A stretch of DNA of 64,000 nt from the NCBI GenBank assembly GCA_034770075.1, contig CM068379.1, forward strand, positions 15,313,506 through 15,377,505. The letters are read 5' to 3'. Position 1 is the first letter of the stretch. Every line of letters begins with the position of its first letter. Source of the DNA: Aralia elata. Lineage: Eukaryota > Streptophyta > Magnoliopsida > Apiales > Araliaceae. The notes beneath the pieces are model-generated. The model saw nothing but the letters and a program-made list of their open reading frames with translations, ran no database searches and was not told the DNA's origin. The position numbers and the translations under genes were made by a program. Of the stretch, positions 1-12,774 are shown piece by piece.

Positions 1-1665
1 ACTTTGAATTTTTAAAAACTTACAAATTGACCCAAAAAAATAGAATTAAATAGAATTTTTGTGAAAACGAGAGATTACTTTTCCTATGCTAATGTATGTT
101 AGATTTGAAAGGGTGATGATTAAGTTTAGACGAAAAAATAGAATTCCAACTAGTCATTATTTGAGGACGAATGGAATGGAGTAGGTTTTGTTCCTTATTA
201 TATTTACTCTTCTTTTTTTCTGTTCATTTCGAAGGTTTTGGACCTACCAGAATATTTGGTTAGCTAAGCATTGAAATCACTGGTCCATAAAAGAGCTTAA
301 TATTACATGCAAATAGTATGAGATTTAGTTGGATATAGAAATGATATTGAAGTTTGATTTCCATGATGGTTGGTTTCTTAATAGGTATTAATTTAAATGG
401 CACACATACGTATGTTAAAAGAGGAAAAATAGAATACTAAAAAGTAGGATAAAGTTTAAAGAATAAAATAGAAAAGTAAAAAAAAAAATTGACTATTTTG
501 TTTACACAAAAAACTGTCATTCATTCATCCCGCTTTATAATATAGATAGATAAATAAAAGATAAATTTCTCCCGCTTCATAATATAGATAAATGATCCAA
601 ATATACTCGAGGCCAATTTTTTTTTGCTTAAAAGAATATAATTTTCAAAATATAAGAGCGCAATAATAAACAAAATGTAAATCGTCTCCGATGGCCGAAG
701 ACCATACTTTTTTTCTTTAATTTTGTTGATAATTTTTTCTATCTAATTATTATGTTTAAGATAGTGACAGTAACAGTGAAAGTAAATATTTATAAATTTA
801 CCTTATAAAAGCATACTTTATTATAATACTTAAATGAATATATAAAGAGAATATAAAAATTAACTACATCAAGGATGAAGTTACCTAAAAAGCACCAGTG
901 CTGCAATGGAACCTTTTTAATAATGCCAAAAAATAAGATAAAAAGCACTATACCCTGTTACTATCAAGGAAGGAGTATTCAGAGTAAAGGCCTAGTGGCT
1001 AGTAGCATAGATTCTCCAGACCATGCAAGAGTACTTGTTTGAGTCTCGAACCAGGCAATTAGCATATGCCATTGACAATGGAGAAGGTCTCTTGCACCAT
1101 GTAGGAGTACATAAAATTGAAATTTGGGAATTGGCTCAACAGTACTTCCCTATGCAAAAATACATCGCAATTTAGCAGATGAATTTCCACATTTGATTCC
1201 ATTCATAGCGAAAGCTAATTCTAGCACCCGCACTTCACATCAACGTGCTTTTTAGATGATTGGAATCAAGATGCTAATTCTACCAACTGCACTTTGTATT
1301 TGCGTGCTTTTCTAGATGACTGGAATCAAGACTCGTTCAAAGATAATCAGAATCACGCTTTATAGTCCCTACAGTTTCATAGAACAGATTCTACTCTATT
1401 TCGAGTTTAAAGGAGACACCGAGACACTTCTTAAAACACATGGCTGAATAACTCTATATACCTTGACCAAGTATGGAAAAAAGTACAAGATAGAAATACC
1501 GAAGTTTTTTTTTTTGTTTTTTTGTACCAGAAGTATAATGACCAAAGGTAAAAAAGCATAACAAAAATTGTCTTCAGGATCCATCATCAAAATGATAAAG
1601 ACCACCTCTGCTTTGGAAAGGCATACACATTTTCTGACAGTTGTATAATTTTGTGTCCTCGGGCT
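1..1665. other. 3' flank of the TMEM115 gene, no gene seen
   Basis: AT-rich DNA with no convincing reading frame. It holds two near copies of a short CCCGCTT(T/C)ATAATATAGATA phrase near 528-592 and a possible tRNA-derived SINE remnant around 980-1125. The 3' UTR of the minus-strand TMEM115 gene must lie in the part just below 1666, but no poly(A) signal was chosen. Confidence 0.5.
980..1125 (+). repeat. possible tRNA-derived SINE remnant
   Basis: The stretch contains CCTAGTGGCTAGTAGC, resembling a Pol III box A. About 40 bases later comes TTTGAGTCTCGAACC, resembling a degenerate box B (consensus GGTTCGANTCC). The spacing and the AGTGGCTAG phrase are usual in plant SINE heads. No clear 3' tail or target duplication was identified, so this stays a weak call. 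A chance match or an old tRNA-like fragment is the alternative. Confidence 0.35.
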
Positions 1666-4600
1666 CTAAACATTGTCTGTGGCGTCTCTTTGCAATTCTT
1701 CAGTGCTCCCTGCAGAGGTCAACCTCTCAGCTGCCAATCGCTCTTCCAGAGCTCTCTCTCCCCTTTCCCTGCGGTTCAGAAAAAAGACGAGGGTCCAAAG
1801 TGGTGAGAAACTACAAAACCACCTGTATGAAAGCAGTGGCCTGCTATTGTACTATTTCTATAATCTTTGCTGCCATAATTTTCAATTACACACTTTAACA
1901 TGCAAAGACCACAAGTATTTTAGCATTTTAAAAGTTGAGATTTTCTTTATCATCAAAGTAGTTCAGCCAAATTTTTTTAGTCTAGGCATATAGCACATGA
2001 AAGCTATATCTCTATTAATAAAGCGTGAGGCTTTAGTAACGGCTTTTTGGTGATTTTGGGTCACAACTTATGGTTAAAAAAAATAGTTAGAGTCTTTCAA
2101 CAACAGTTACATTTTATTCACTCTTATTTTTTAACTTCCTACTCTCTCTTCCACTCTCTATCATCTCCTAAATTCTCTCACATAATTCATCCCTATCAAC
2201 TTCAAAACTCTTTATCCAAATATTATTAAATCTCAAATTAAAACAACTGTAAAATTCAACCGTAAATTACACACACGTCTCGTGTGTGTGGGGTACTAGT
2301 AAACTATTAATCCCCTCTCGAAACTTGTCTAAAATATTCACACACGAGTAGTAATAATAGTAAAATCATGGATCAGGCTTTCCTCCATTACACATTTCAT
2401 CGAATCCCCCACAACATACATTTAGCAATAAAAATATTACATTTAGTGACACAATAATATTCGTTGCAAATAATTGTGCCATTGATGCCGTCCCAAAAAG
2501 TGAAATAAGTTCATCTTTATCATAAGTAACAATGAGAAACTAAAGAGAAAAAGTTCTCTGCTTAGTTGTACATTACAGTTCCTGTGATTCTATGACAAGA
2601 TACAGTTATAAGCCCCTTAGGAACAAAAGTAGTAAACTTTTACTTAACCTCAGAATTAACATAGATTAATACATGTATACACTGTTTGAACTATTTTGAC
2701 TACAAACAGCAAACGCTGCTCAGCTCCACAAAGAGTTGCATTAAAATTAGATAATGCCACTGTCTTTTTCTTAAGTAACTACGATGAGTGTCCCCAATAA
2801 AAAAAGTAAAAACTAGAAACACAAGCATCACATTCATCTAGATTTTGAAATAAATTTTTTTGCTGTTTGTCTAATTTTCATCCTAATAGATTGGCTTGGC
2901 ATAGCAGATTTTAGAACAGCATCATCGACATCTTTTATCATCAGTCTTATTGATTCTCAAATTTCTAAAGCACTTTCATTTTTGTTAAAAAAAAAACTCC
3001 ATAGAAGTAAACCATATTGCAACCTTCCAAATCCTATTGCGACCATGACAACTACTTACCTTAAATTGTTTGTATATATTGTTACTTTAGATATCAATTA
3101 TATAAGAAAATTTATCGATACAAATTTAAGCTCTAGAAGACACGCACCCTCCCAAGTCCCAACATAATTAATACTCAAAAAAATCATAGAGAGATTTACT
3201 AACACTTAACGTGCAACAACGGGTACAAAGAAACCTTCATCTCTTGGTACTTTATTTGCGTACCAGATATATGACCATAATAATAAATTAACATTTCAAT
3301 TGCAGAAGCAATTTTACCATCTCTAATGTGCTTACACTAGACAAATTCAAGTTTTTCAATCAACACAGGTCATTTAGCAATCACTTAGTTTGTAGTTGTG
3401 CTACAGTCATGTCATGCCCATTAATTTGATATGCTAAACTAAGTTGGTTGCAAAATTTTCTAATAAAATAACTAAATAATAATAATAATAACAAATGCTG
3501 TAGTTATTAGTTCAATTGGCATTGCAACAAAGGACCAGTAAACTTACCTTCTCCTTGATGCCTCAATGGGGTCAGAACCAGGCAATGTGCCACCACCCAA
3601 TGTATAGCCCCTGGCCTCATCAAAAGTTTCAGATCTTCCACAGAGCATCCGGTCAAATATTGAAGCAATAGGATCGAGCACCGGTCTGCATGTGGCCCGG
3701 AATGATGAACTTAGAGAGAGAGAGAGAGAGAGCTATTGCAGCAGTATTACACAATTAAAAAAATAAATAATAGCAGTGGAATAAAACACATTACCTTAAA
3801 TGTTCAGGAAAGAACGTAGAGAATGCAAATTCATCACTTGGATCACCTCTAAGTTTTGTTTCTTGTTTCTTCTGCCAGTATCTGAGGTAAATCCAACTTA
3901 TGTATGTGCCAAATATCAAGGTTGGGAGGTATCTTGCTGACTCTGCTGTAAAGAAACTTATGACAATGGACAGCAGTAGTGTGAGAGATGGCAACCACTG
4001 CATAGAGCCCGAAACAGATATCAAAGATGTAAGGAAACATATTCTCAACATGCTGAATCTTAGTACATGAAATGGTTTTGGGCAGTTTAACATCAAATGA
4101 TTACATTCAGCAGGTTCATACCTTAGCTTTAATTCTCAATGAAGATAGTTCTTGGTCAGGTATGATCTGCTTGATGCCAACTAAGAATCCTGAAAGGACC
4201 CCGTGGAAGCCTGAAAGAGGCATGTAACTACCAAGGGAGAACCAGAGAAAATCAGAACTACAGAGCTCGACTCTCCCAGAACATAAGGTAATACACAGTT
4301 ATAGCTCAAAGGCCTCAACAAGGGAATACCATGTAAAAAAAGACACGGAAGTGATAAGCTAAAATAGCATGGGTAAATGGTAGTAACTAATGTAGATCAA
4401 ACATTGTATGAAATCGAGGGTGCTTGAACTTGAAAGATACATTACTTACAGATAAGTTTCCTGCATCGTTATGTAGTACAGGACTATAGCTGTAATGAAA
4501 ACACATACTGAAGTTAAGAAGTTAACTACAAAGATGAACTTCACGAACTCCCTAGAACCCCAAATAGGTTCAAGCAGCTTCCCAATTAAAAGCAGACCAA

Positions 4601-7600
4601 CTGTGCTGATGATCACCTGGAAACAAGTTTCACTTTCAGAAGCAATAGACCAAGGATACAAAAATCAACGAGGAAGAATTGCAAGTAAATAAATAGGTAA
4701 ATTAAGCGATTGGTAATTGCAATGACAACAGCCAAAAGGGTGCATACCCCATATACTGTTTGTTCAATGTAACCAGCTGTTATAAGATTCCAAGTAAAAG
4801 GTATTGTCCTACAATACATCATAAGAAGAAACTGTAAGTGTAGAAAGTCATTATTTTAATAATGACAATTTAGTTGAATTCCATAAGAGAGAGGAATAAA
4901 ATAAGGGATTGATATTTTCACAAGTAAAATTTGATATTTTCACAAGCTCCCACTCACATGAGTGTGGGGTCCATTTACTATTCATGTGAGGGGTACCTTG
5001 TGGAACTATCATTTTTGCTTGTGGACATATCAATTCCCAAAAATAAATGCACCCCCCCCCCCAAACACCCAAAAAAAACAAAACACCAAAATAAAATAAA
5101 ATAATCAAGGAATAATTAACAAAAGAGAAAAGGATGCAAATATATATCTATAAGCAAATTGCTCATAACACACCAACATGAAACCCTCTACCAGGGCACC
5201 ACCACATTGGATAGAAATAAAGGAAATAATTATAAAAGAAAAGAAAAGAGATGCAGACATACTAACCTATAGAAGATGAATATTATTCTTTTGATAAGAA
5301 AAAAATCACTAAAATGCACCAGTGAAGCAAAAGAACGAATATACAATTACATTCCTCAATCTATATTCAGTTTCCAATTATTCACTGATGAATTGTCTAG
5401 TTTATAGTGACCAATTAACCACTCTGCTGACAACCATACATTATCGAAGACCCACATGAGGTGGACTTGTACATGTATCAGTTTTGAAGTTTTTGGAAAT
5501 CAGATATGGGCAGAAATTTGCAAATTTCGTCACACTATAGGTTTGAAATTATCAGCATTGGGTGGGCAGGGCTTGAGACTTGAGAGTAAAAGGGAGATAA
5601 CAAACTATGGGAAAGTACTATAAGTATGAAATATTGTTCTCTACGTTAATCATTACCTTTTAAAGAAAGCTAGTAAACAAATAGGTTGTGTAACTAAACT
5701 AAAATTTAGCTTCTAGTGATATTTTAACCCTAGTGTTCCATGCGAGCACCCTAAGCCCTATAATGATACATAAGGGTAAGTTTGTACCACCTTCACCAGA
5801 GCACCCATTTAGACCAAGCAACTATCCACAAGGGAAGAAGACTGAATTATTACTCTCCTTGCCTGCATCTGACACCAAGTCATTAAAATAAAATGCTACT
5901 CTATCAATGATTAGAAATGATTCCAATACTCCTCTCACAGGCTCATTCAAGCAAAGAATGAGGGATATGGTCACCTTTTGTGTGACCATATTCCTCTATG
6001 GAAATGAGGGAAGTACTTACAAAAATATATAAAGTGATATTTGAAAATATGCCATAATTAGCTTCATTCTTTCAAACATTTTCCTCCTCATTACAACTTG
6101 TGTTAAGCTTAAACATAGTGAGCTTAGCTAATTCGAACCAATTGGGCTTCGATTAGAGAAATTGTACGAGTTGAGGTCCTTGAGGAAGAAGATAGTTATA
6201 GATATATATAGAGAGATATGAGCCATACTCCAATTCAATTCATTCATAATAAAATCATACACCACATGCTCACTATTTATACTAGAATAGAATTTTAGCC
6301 AATATGCACTATCTTGTGACCAAGATACATCGAGGACAAAGAAAAGTCAGGAACAAAGGAAATAGTACTAGCCATGTGACACTACTACCTTCTAGAATTT
6401 TCTTAATAATTAGTCCTTAGACGTTATTTAATTCTACTAATGGGCCTTGGCCTTACATTGCCTTCACTCAAATAATCCAAGTCCTCATGGATCTTAAATT
6501 TTTGTTCCCTGGTCTAAGGAAACTCGTCCTAAAATTTTGATTGAGTTCGCGACATAATTCTCCTCTTATAATCTTCTTGAACCTAAAGATATGTATTAAA
6601 ATTTTCATGAACTTTGAATTCTTCAACTTGTGTAACAATATCCATCCAAATCCGTCCATCGATCGAGGAAAATGGTCCACGATTAATTTCTTGATTAAAC
6701 TCAACGACAGACAAAATTAACAAGTGTAGTCAGAGGGATCTTCAAAATGACGATAAACTTTAATTCTCCCAACAGACATGATTTGTACCTTTGGTAGAGT
6801 TAGAAAATTGTCTATAGTTGTAGCATGCAGTCATGCACTAAAACTATAGAGTTTGAAATATATTGTGACACAACTTAAGCAATCTCCCAAGCATTTGTCA
6901 AAACTTAGTAGTGAAACATACTTTTCCAAGTGCTTGGAACAGTTTCACTTGGATCTTCATCAAAAATTGAAGGACATGACCATTCCACAATAGTTTGTGA
7001 ATGAGTATGTTGTAAAAGGCGATTCAAACTCACACATGGTGATTATTTATTGTATTTTCTTGGTTTCATGCAGAAGAAGTAAGAAGTAGAAGAAATTTTG
7101 CACATAATTAGGGAAGAAGAGATTGTAATATTCACTCAAACATTTCACTGAACACTTCATGTGAAAAAATAACAACAAAAATAGATGAATAAGAGGATGA
7201 GAATGAGAGTGAGAGTGAGAGTGAGAGAAGAGAAAAAGAATCTTAATAGCATTTGAGGTAGCCAAGACAAAGTACCGAAAAAAGAAGATTAGCTACTCAT
7301 CTTGTTCCTCAATTCAGAGCTACTTTGATACCAATTGTAAGGCTTAAACATAGTGAGCTTAGCTTGTTCGAATCAATTAGGCTTGGATAGAAAGAAGAGT
7401 CTTAATAAAATTTGAGGTTTTCAAGAAATAAAGTATCAGGAAATGAAGATTAGATACTTATCTTGTTCCTCGGATCAGAGCTACTCTGATACCAATTGTT
7501 AAGTTCAAACCTACTGAATTTAGCTTGTTCGAATAAATTAGGCTTGGATTAGAGAAATTGTATGAGACTTGAAGATAGATATTGAATAGAAAGAGAGGTA

Positions 7601-8160
7601 GAGATATAGAGAGGTAGATATGGCTAAGCCATTCTTCAGTTCAATTCATTCATAATGAAAGCATACATTACATGGTTGCTAGTTATACTAGAGTAGATTA
7701 CTATGTATATTAGAGTAGGACTTAGCTAATACGCACTATCTTGGGACCAAGATCCCTCGGGAACAAAAGAAATAGTACTAGCCACGTGACTTTACTATCT
7801 TCTAGAATTTTTTTAATTAACTAAATAGCCCTTAATTAGTTAGAAATTATAGTACAACAACTTGCTATCCGCAAGTATTTGTTGCGGATAGTATGCAGAA
7901 AACGTTTTTGCTAACTATCCGCAACAAACACCTACGGATAGCACTTGGGGAACTTCATTTATCAGGGGACTTTATGTAATTTCACGCGCTTTAAGTATCT
8001 GTAAGTAAGAGTTGCAGTATCCGCAACAAATACTTCCGGGAATTTAATGTATCTATTTAATAACGGTCGCTCGTCTCAGAGATGGACGGTGTGAGATCAG
8101 CTAGTTGAAAATAGGGTAATGCCAGCGCGGGCTCTAGAACATCCCCCATACATATATGTG

Positions 8161-8191
<31 letters not shown>

Positions 8192-9038
8192 CAAGATCCA
8201 AAGCATAGAGGTAGAGGACAATGTAGAATCTAATTGAACATGAAGAACAAGAAAAGGAGGAGAATTCCCACCCATTCAATTAATTACCTAAAAGAGTTCC
8301 CCTATCATATTACTAGTAGTTATCAGTTTAAATAAAATTCTTCTCCGCCACCAAGTCAAAAGCTCACTAGGAAAATAAATCTATTAGGCTTACCAATCAA
8401 GCAAGAAAATACATAACTAGTACTTTTACTATGAAATCTGTGTATTCCAAATTGTGACTACCCTACTGATAACAAGAAGATGCTTTTGAGTACTCATTAG
8501 AGTCAATAAACTAGAATTTCCAAACCCGCCCACATTTTTGTTACCAAATTAACAATTAAACATCGAAAAATAGTGGTATTTGGTTACGAAAACTGATAAA
8601 TATGACTTAAATACAGGATTTAACTGGAACTAATAAATTTGGGAAAAAGGTACCTGGCAGGAATGAGTGCAAGATAAGTAACAGCTGAAGGGAGAATCTG
8701 AACAACAATGTGACCCCCAACAAGTACTACCGCAAGGCCTTTGCAGAGCCTTGTAAATCCTGTAAATAAGTTGGTGCCCTACCCAAAATTCAACCAGGCA
8801 AATCAATCTCTAACATTCATAAAAATAAATCAGCTAGAACAATTCATTTAGCAAACACTAATTAAATAGGTCAGTGATGTTATAGAGCTAAAGAATTTCA
8901 AACAACTTGCAGATCTCTAAGACTCTAACAATTTCCAGATCCAATTGTGCTAAAAAAATTTAAAAAAAAAAAAGAAAAAAGAAATCTAATTGATACATAG
9001 AGGGAGATACTTACTCCTGAAAGTACCGGAGAACTCAT
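1666..9038 (-). CDS. TMEM115-family (rhomboid-like) integral membrane protein, 8 exons
   Basis: Complete spliced gene. Exons on the minus strand: 9015-9038, 8654-8778, 4748-4808, 4450-4616, 4122-4227, 3795-3997, 3548-3685, 1666-1768. All introns are GT-AG and phases agree, giving 927 nt and 308 residues, close to the roughly 300 residues usual for plant homologues. It starts MSSPVLSG and ends at a TAG. Hydrophobic segments lie near residues 19-48, 71-84, 96-117, 126-145 and 162-195. Diagnostic stretches are AGYIEQTVYG (about 60-70), LLEPIWGSREF (about 83-93), GDPSDEFAFSTFFPE (about 212-226) and DRMLCGRSE, followed by a charged hydrophilic tail from exon 8. In animals TMEM115 is a multi-pass Golgi protein linked to retrograde transport; the plant role is inferred. 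The family is rhomboid-shaped but not known to be a protease. Intron 2 (3.8 kb) is swollen by transposons; a Mutator-like element lies about 470 bp upstream of the ATG. Confidence 0.93.
3713..3732. repeat. (AG)n microsatellite in TMEM115 intron 6
   Basis: About ten AG dinucleotides in a row, located between exons 7 and 6 of the minus-strand gene. It is simple sequence with no other feature. Confidence 0.9.
4903..5040. mobile_element. short MITE-like element in TMEM115 intron 2
   Basis: The left end reads AAGGGATTGATATTTTCACAAG. The right end, reverse-complemented, reads GGGAATTGATATGTCCACAAG, so the ends form an imperfect inverted repeat of about 22 bp around a 95 bp core. The core includes its own palindrome-like CCCACTCACATGAGTGTGGGG at 4949-4971. 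A target duplication was not resolved. The size and structure fit a non-autonomous DNA transposon; no superfamily is assigned. Confidence 0.55.
6101..7859 (-). mobile_element. non-autonomous LTR element (TRIM/SMART-like) in TMEM115 intron 2
   Basis: Two direct repeats of about 360 bp bound the element: 6101-about 6456 and 7497-7859. Both begin TGTTAAG and end in ACA. A perfect 5 bp target duplication ACTTG lies at 6096-6100 and 7860-7864. On the minus strand the 7497-7859 copy is followed within 2 bases by TGGTATCAGAG (7484-7494), a primer-binding site for initiator tRNA-Met, so the element reads on the minus strand, the same as the host gene. The roughly 1 kb interior has no gag or pol motif. 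It also holds a partial second copy of the PBS plus LTR edge near 7316-7400, showing internal rearrangement. It must have been mobilised by an autonomous relative. Confidence 0.85.
7865..8045. repeat. cluster of CTATCCGCAA inverted repeats
   Basis: CTATCCGCAA and its complement TTGCGGATAG face each other at 7866-7891. A further CTATCCGCAACAAACACC..ACGGATAG pair follows at 7915-7941, then a related TATCCGCAACAAATACTTCC near 8018-8037. Such alternating subterminal repeats are common at the ends of CACTA-type transposons. No terminal CACTA motif, second end or transposase was seen, so this is only a probable subterminal fragment. It abuts the target duplication of the TRIM element and may be the sequence that the TRIM hit. 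Confidence 0.4.
8155..8191. repeat. (TA)n/(TG)n microsatellite in TMEM115 intron 2
   Basis: TATATATATA followed by a run of TG dinucleotides. It is simple sequence and gives rise to spurious frames on the minus strand that should not be read as protein. Confidence 0.85.
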
Positions 9039-9410
9039 GGCCGGAGATTCGCAATAGTGGCGGTTGATTTGGTAATGAAGAGATGCGAGAGTGATCTGAA
9101 TTTTTTTGCTTTGGAGGGTGTTGGCCAATGACTTATAAGTGGGTCAACCCAACTCTCCGATAACAACTTAATTTTTAATTTATAAGTCATTATTAATAAA
9201 TAATAATTTTTAACGTATTTAAAAATAACTTAAAAATTATTCTTAATAAATTAATTTAACTAAATATAATATTTATTTTGTCCCTCTTTTATTTTAAAAA
9301 ATTACATCTTTATCCTTTTAATTCAATATTTAATTTCTTCTCTAACATAAACAAATATGTAATAAAAAATATTAAGACAAAAATATCGTCTCTCATATAA
9401 ATAAATAAAT

Positions 9411-9503
9411 ATATATAATTTGATATAATATAATATATATATATATATATATATTAGTAGGTATTATGTTATATATAAAATATATATACATTATTGAGAT
9501 GTA
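9411..9503. repeat. AT-only simple sequence upstream of TMEM115
   Basis: A long AT and TA dinucleotide stretch directly precedes the left target duplication of the Mutator-like element at 9513. It supports no gene. Confidence 0.7.
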
Positions 9504-11362
9504 TTATATTTAGGGTTAATTTCATATGACCACATGAGGTTTAACGCCTTTCCCATTTGACCACCTGCAGTCCAGAAACCTACATTTAAACACCCGAGTT
9601 TTTGAGTTGAAGTGAAAAAATGCTTTCCGTGTTAACACCGTGATTTTATATGGCTAAAGACATATTTGCCCTCCATATATAATTAGAAGAGCTCAGCTAT
9701 GGAGTATTATAATTAGAGTGTAACAAATAAAACGAAACAAAACAAAACAAAACAAACAAACCCCCATTCTCGATTTTCGAGCCGAGCCTACTGCATCTTC
9801 TCTCTCCTAAGCAAACAAAAACTCAAATACTTTCTTTCTCCACTGCTTCGCTCTTCTTCTTTAGCTCTCTGTCTCAGACACATCACTTTCTCTCTCTAAG
9901 AGATTGTTCAAAGCGAACATAATATACCAAATTTTGCAATGAAAAATTAGTCAGGTAAATAAATGAACAAAATTAATAACAGAATACAACATTGATAAAC
10001 AGACAGACCAGATATATCCTGCATTTCTTTCAATATTTTCATCTCCTCAAGCAGAGTATTTGTCCCATTGATCAGCCCAGCTGGTTTAAGCTTCTCTTCA
10101 ACATAACCCATATTCCCTCTCTATCTCTCTCTACTTTACTTCAATCTCAACAACACAACAAGAGAACCCATCTTTGAATCAACCAAAGAATCGTTCACAC
10201 CCAAATATTCCAAATACAAAATTGAGGAATCTTTACATCCAAATACACAAAATTGACCAAACCCGTTTCAAGAAAACACATAGTTCTTCAAAGAAACGGG
10301 AAATAACAAACAACCCACTTCACAAAATTCCATCTTTCTTCAAAATAAAACAAAAAAAAATAAGAATATGGAATGGAATCTAGTAGTATGCAAGAAAAGA
10401 GTCCAATTGGACAGAAAGCATGCCTCAAAAATCTAATACCAAGGAACAAAAACCTGCAAAAAGGTACTGAAATCTAAAGTGTGGGTCTTCTCCATCAACA
10501 GCCCATCAGAGCAAAAGAAAAGGGCCAGACCAGCATAAGCATAAGCATCAAAGCACGCGGACCAAAGCATGAGCAGTCGAATTATTGAGTGTTTTGCTTT
10601 CTTATTTTTTTCTTTTGCATTTATGTTTAACTTATAGAGAGCTTATTAACAAAGAGTGATAAAAGAAATCAACCTTTCGATTCCTCCTCTAAGCTTAGTT
10701 TTTTCCCCTTTCTTTGTTTCTCTCTCTACACCACTCTTCTGTTGGAAAAATAATTAAATATGTGTAAAAATAATTTTTTACTATTTAGTTGAGTTAATTT
10801 ATTTAGTTAGTTTGATTTTTTTACTTACTGTTAATTAGATAATGTGTGAATATGTTCTTAATTGTTTAATTTGTTTTAAATTTATAATATATTAAGAATA
10901 TAAAAAATTATAATTTATTACTTTTTACACATATTTAATTATTTTTTCTCCTTAGTATCCAAAGTCTAAATAATTTAATTTAGACTTTTATAATCATATA
11001 CTATCCTTTTATTTACAAACATAATTAGATTTAATAAAAAAATAAAAATAATAAATAAATTTGAAAGTTATTATAATTATTTTTAAAAAACTAAAAAAAT
11101 ACAAGCAAAATGGGACTTTTAAAGCCAAGGTACATGAAAGAGGGCATTTTTGACTTTTTTCAGCCACTTTTGATTGTTATAGCCCGACCTCACGCTCTAT
11201 TGGCGAGTGTTATGCACACACAGTTAATTTGGATGGAAAAGGTGACATTTTCACTTCAACTCAAAAACTCAGGTGTTTAAATGTAGGTTTCTGGACTACA
11301 GGTGGTCAAGTGTGAAAGACGTTAAACCCCAGGTGGTCATATGAAATTAACCCTTATATTTA
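9504..11362. mobile_element. non-autonomous Mutator-like element A with 9 bp TSD
   Basis: The element runs 9513-11353, from GGGTTAATTTCATATGACC to its inverted copy ending TTAACCC. The inverted ends match for roughly 115 bp. A perfect 9 bp direct repeat TTATATTTA flanks it (9504-9512 and 11354-11362), which is the Mutator superfamily signature. The interior, about 1.6 kb, has no transposase; it includes pyrimidine-rich DNA and short meaningless frames around 9990-10380. Its ends are clearly related to element B at 55416-56912, while the interiors look unrelated. It sits about 470 bp upstream of the TMEM115 start codon, so it may lie in or near that promoter. Confidence 0.85.
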
Positions 11363-12012
11363 TAATATATTATATTTATAATATAATATAATATATTTAT
11401 TTATTTATTTAATGTTTCATTTAATAAAAAAATAGTGATTCCTATGATATGATATTCAATCAATATATTTTTTATTAATATTCTTTTTAGTAATTTTTAT
11501 ATTTTATTTTAACTTATAAGTCATTATTAGTCGAACACCTTATCAACTTGTTTTAACTTAATTTTTGACTTATAAGTTAAATTAATGCTGAACAATTTTA
11601 TTTATAAATTATAACTTAAAATAATTTATAGTTAATTTAAATTTTAACTTTAAATTATTTAAAAATAAATCGTTATCGAACGGACGCTAAGTAACTGGTT
11701 GTCGGTTCGGATTGTTAACTAATTGAGGTAATGTGGTGTCACGACTTAATACAATTAATTGGAGTAATTAATAAACATGTTTACCTAAGTAGGATTATTA
11801 CATCTATTACTTCACTTTTGGCCTCTTTTCTCCTGCGCTGTGTGATTAACGCTAGGATAAAATAAAATTTTACAAAATATACAAGATACAAGACTATATA
11901 TAAAGATATATAAATTTTAAATTAAAATAATAATACAATTAAACTTCTAGAGACAACAGAGAAAAAAAATTATTATAACCACTTTATAGTATAAATTTCG
12001 TAACTTATTTAA

Positions 12013-12281
12013 TATTTCTTCCGTCCTCAAACTGATAATTAAGAGTATAAATTTTTTTACTTTTTAAAAAATAAGATAAAATATATAAAATAAAGGGTAA
12101 ATATGTCGTTTAGTATGATCCATTAGTATAAAAAAATTAAAAGTACTCATCACTTTATATAATTTTATAGGGTCACTAAGGATAAATTTAAATTTTTTTT
12201 ATTCTATCTCCTTTACTTTTTACTTTTTTTTAATATGTATACAAATTTTGTTTTGTTCATCTTTAAGGGACGAAGGGAGTA
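12013..12281. mobile_element. Stowaway-like MITE
   Basis: The left end TTCTTCCGTCCTCAAACTG and the complement of the right end TTACTCCCTTCGTCCC form the CTCCCTYCGTCC-type inverted terminus seen in many Stowaway/Tc1-mariner MITEs. The body is about 270 bp and very AT-rich. TA dinucleotides occur at both edges, as expected for TA target duplication, but in such AT-rich DNA this is weak support. Confidence 0.55.
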
Positions 12282-12448
12282 AGTTAGAATATCTTGTTTG
12301 TTGCCGTTCTTTTGAATAAATTATTTAATAAGTTCAAGTATTAGATTTGGTGCAACTTGTTTTAAAAATAAATTATTGAAAAATAATTCTCATTCTTTTA
12401 AGTTTTTTTTTTGGGGTGTTTTTAGGGTATTGTATACTAAAGTCACTT

Positions 12449-12774
12449 AAAGCAAATTCAAAATGGCTATAGTTATTGCTATATTTTGGCACTAAAAAAT
12501 GCTTTTTGGTGTTAAAATAGAACTCAGTCTCCAATGGTTGGTTCTATTTTAGAACCATTGCTATTGTATTTGGTTTCAAAAAGTGTTTTTTGTAGTTGGG
12601 GTTATGAGAGCAAATAGGATGACTATAGTCATTCTTGGTTCTAAATATAGAACCAATTATAGCATTGTGCTATTTTAGAACCAGATTTAGAACTGAGTTG
12701 GATTCTAATTTTTGCATTTGGTGCTATAATTTGACTATAAAACTGGATATAGAACCACTATTAAATTTGCTCTT
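12449..12774. mobile_element. possible MITE with GGTTCTA palindromes
   Basis: AGCAAATTC at the left and the complement of AAATTTGCT at the right suggest degenerate inverted ends. Inside are two short palindromes, GGTTCTATTTTAGAACC near 12540 and GGTTCTAAATATAGAACC near 12639, plus several loose AGAACCA copies. No target duplication was found. A reading frame of 82 codons here is an accidental product of the repeats. Confidence 0.35.

Noticed and set aside
1641..1993. Plus-strand frames over the last TMEM115 exon
   Set aside because: They are shadows of minus-strand exon 8 and intron 7.
8057..8279. Minus-strand frames in TMEM115 intron 2
   Set aside because: They are produced by the TG/TA microsatellite (His-Thr runs) and lie inside an intron.
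9992..10383. Two plus-strand frames inside Mutator-like element A
   Set aside because: Low-complexity, Asn/Lys/Ile-rich translations with no family resemblance; no evidence of a captured gene.
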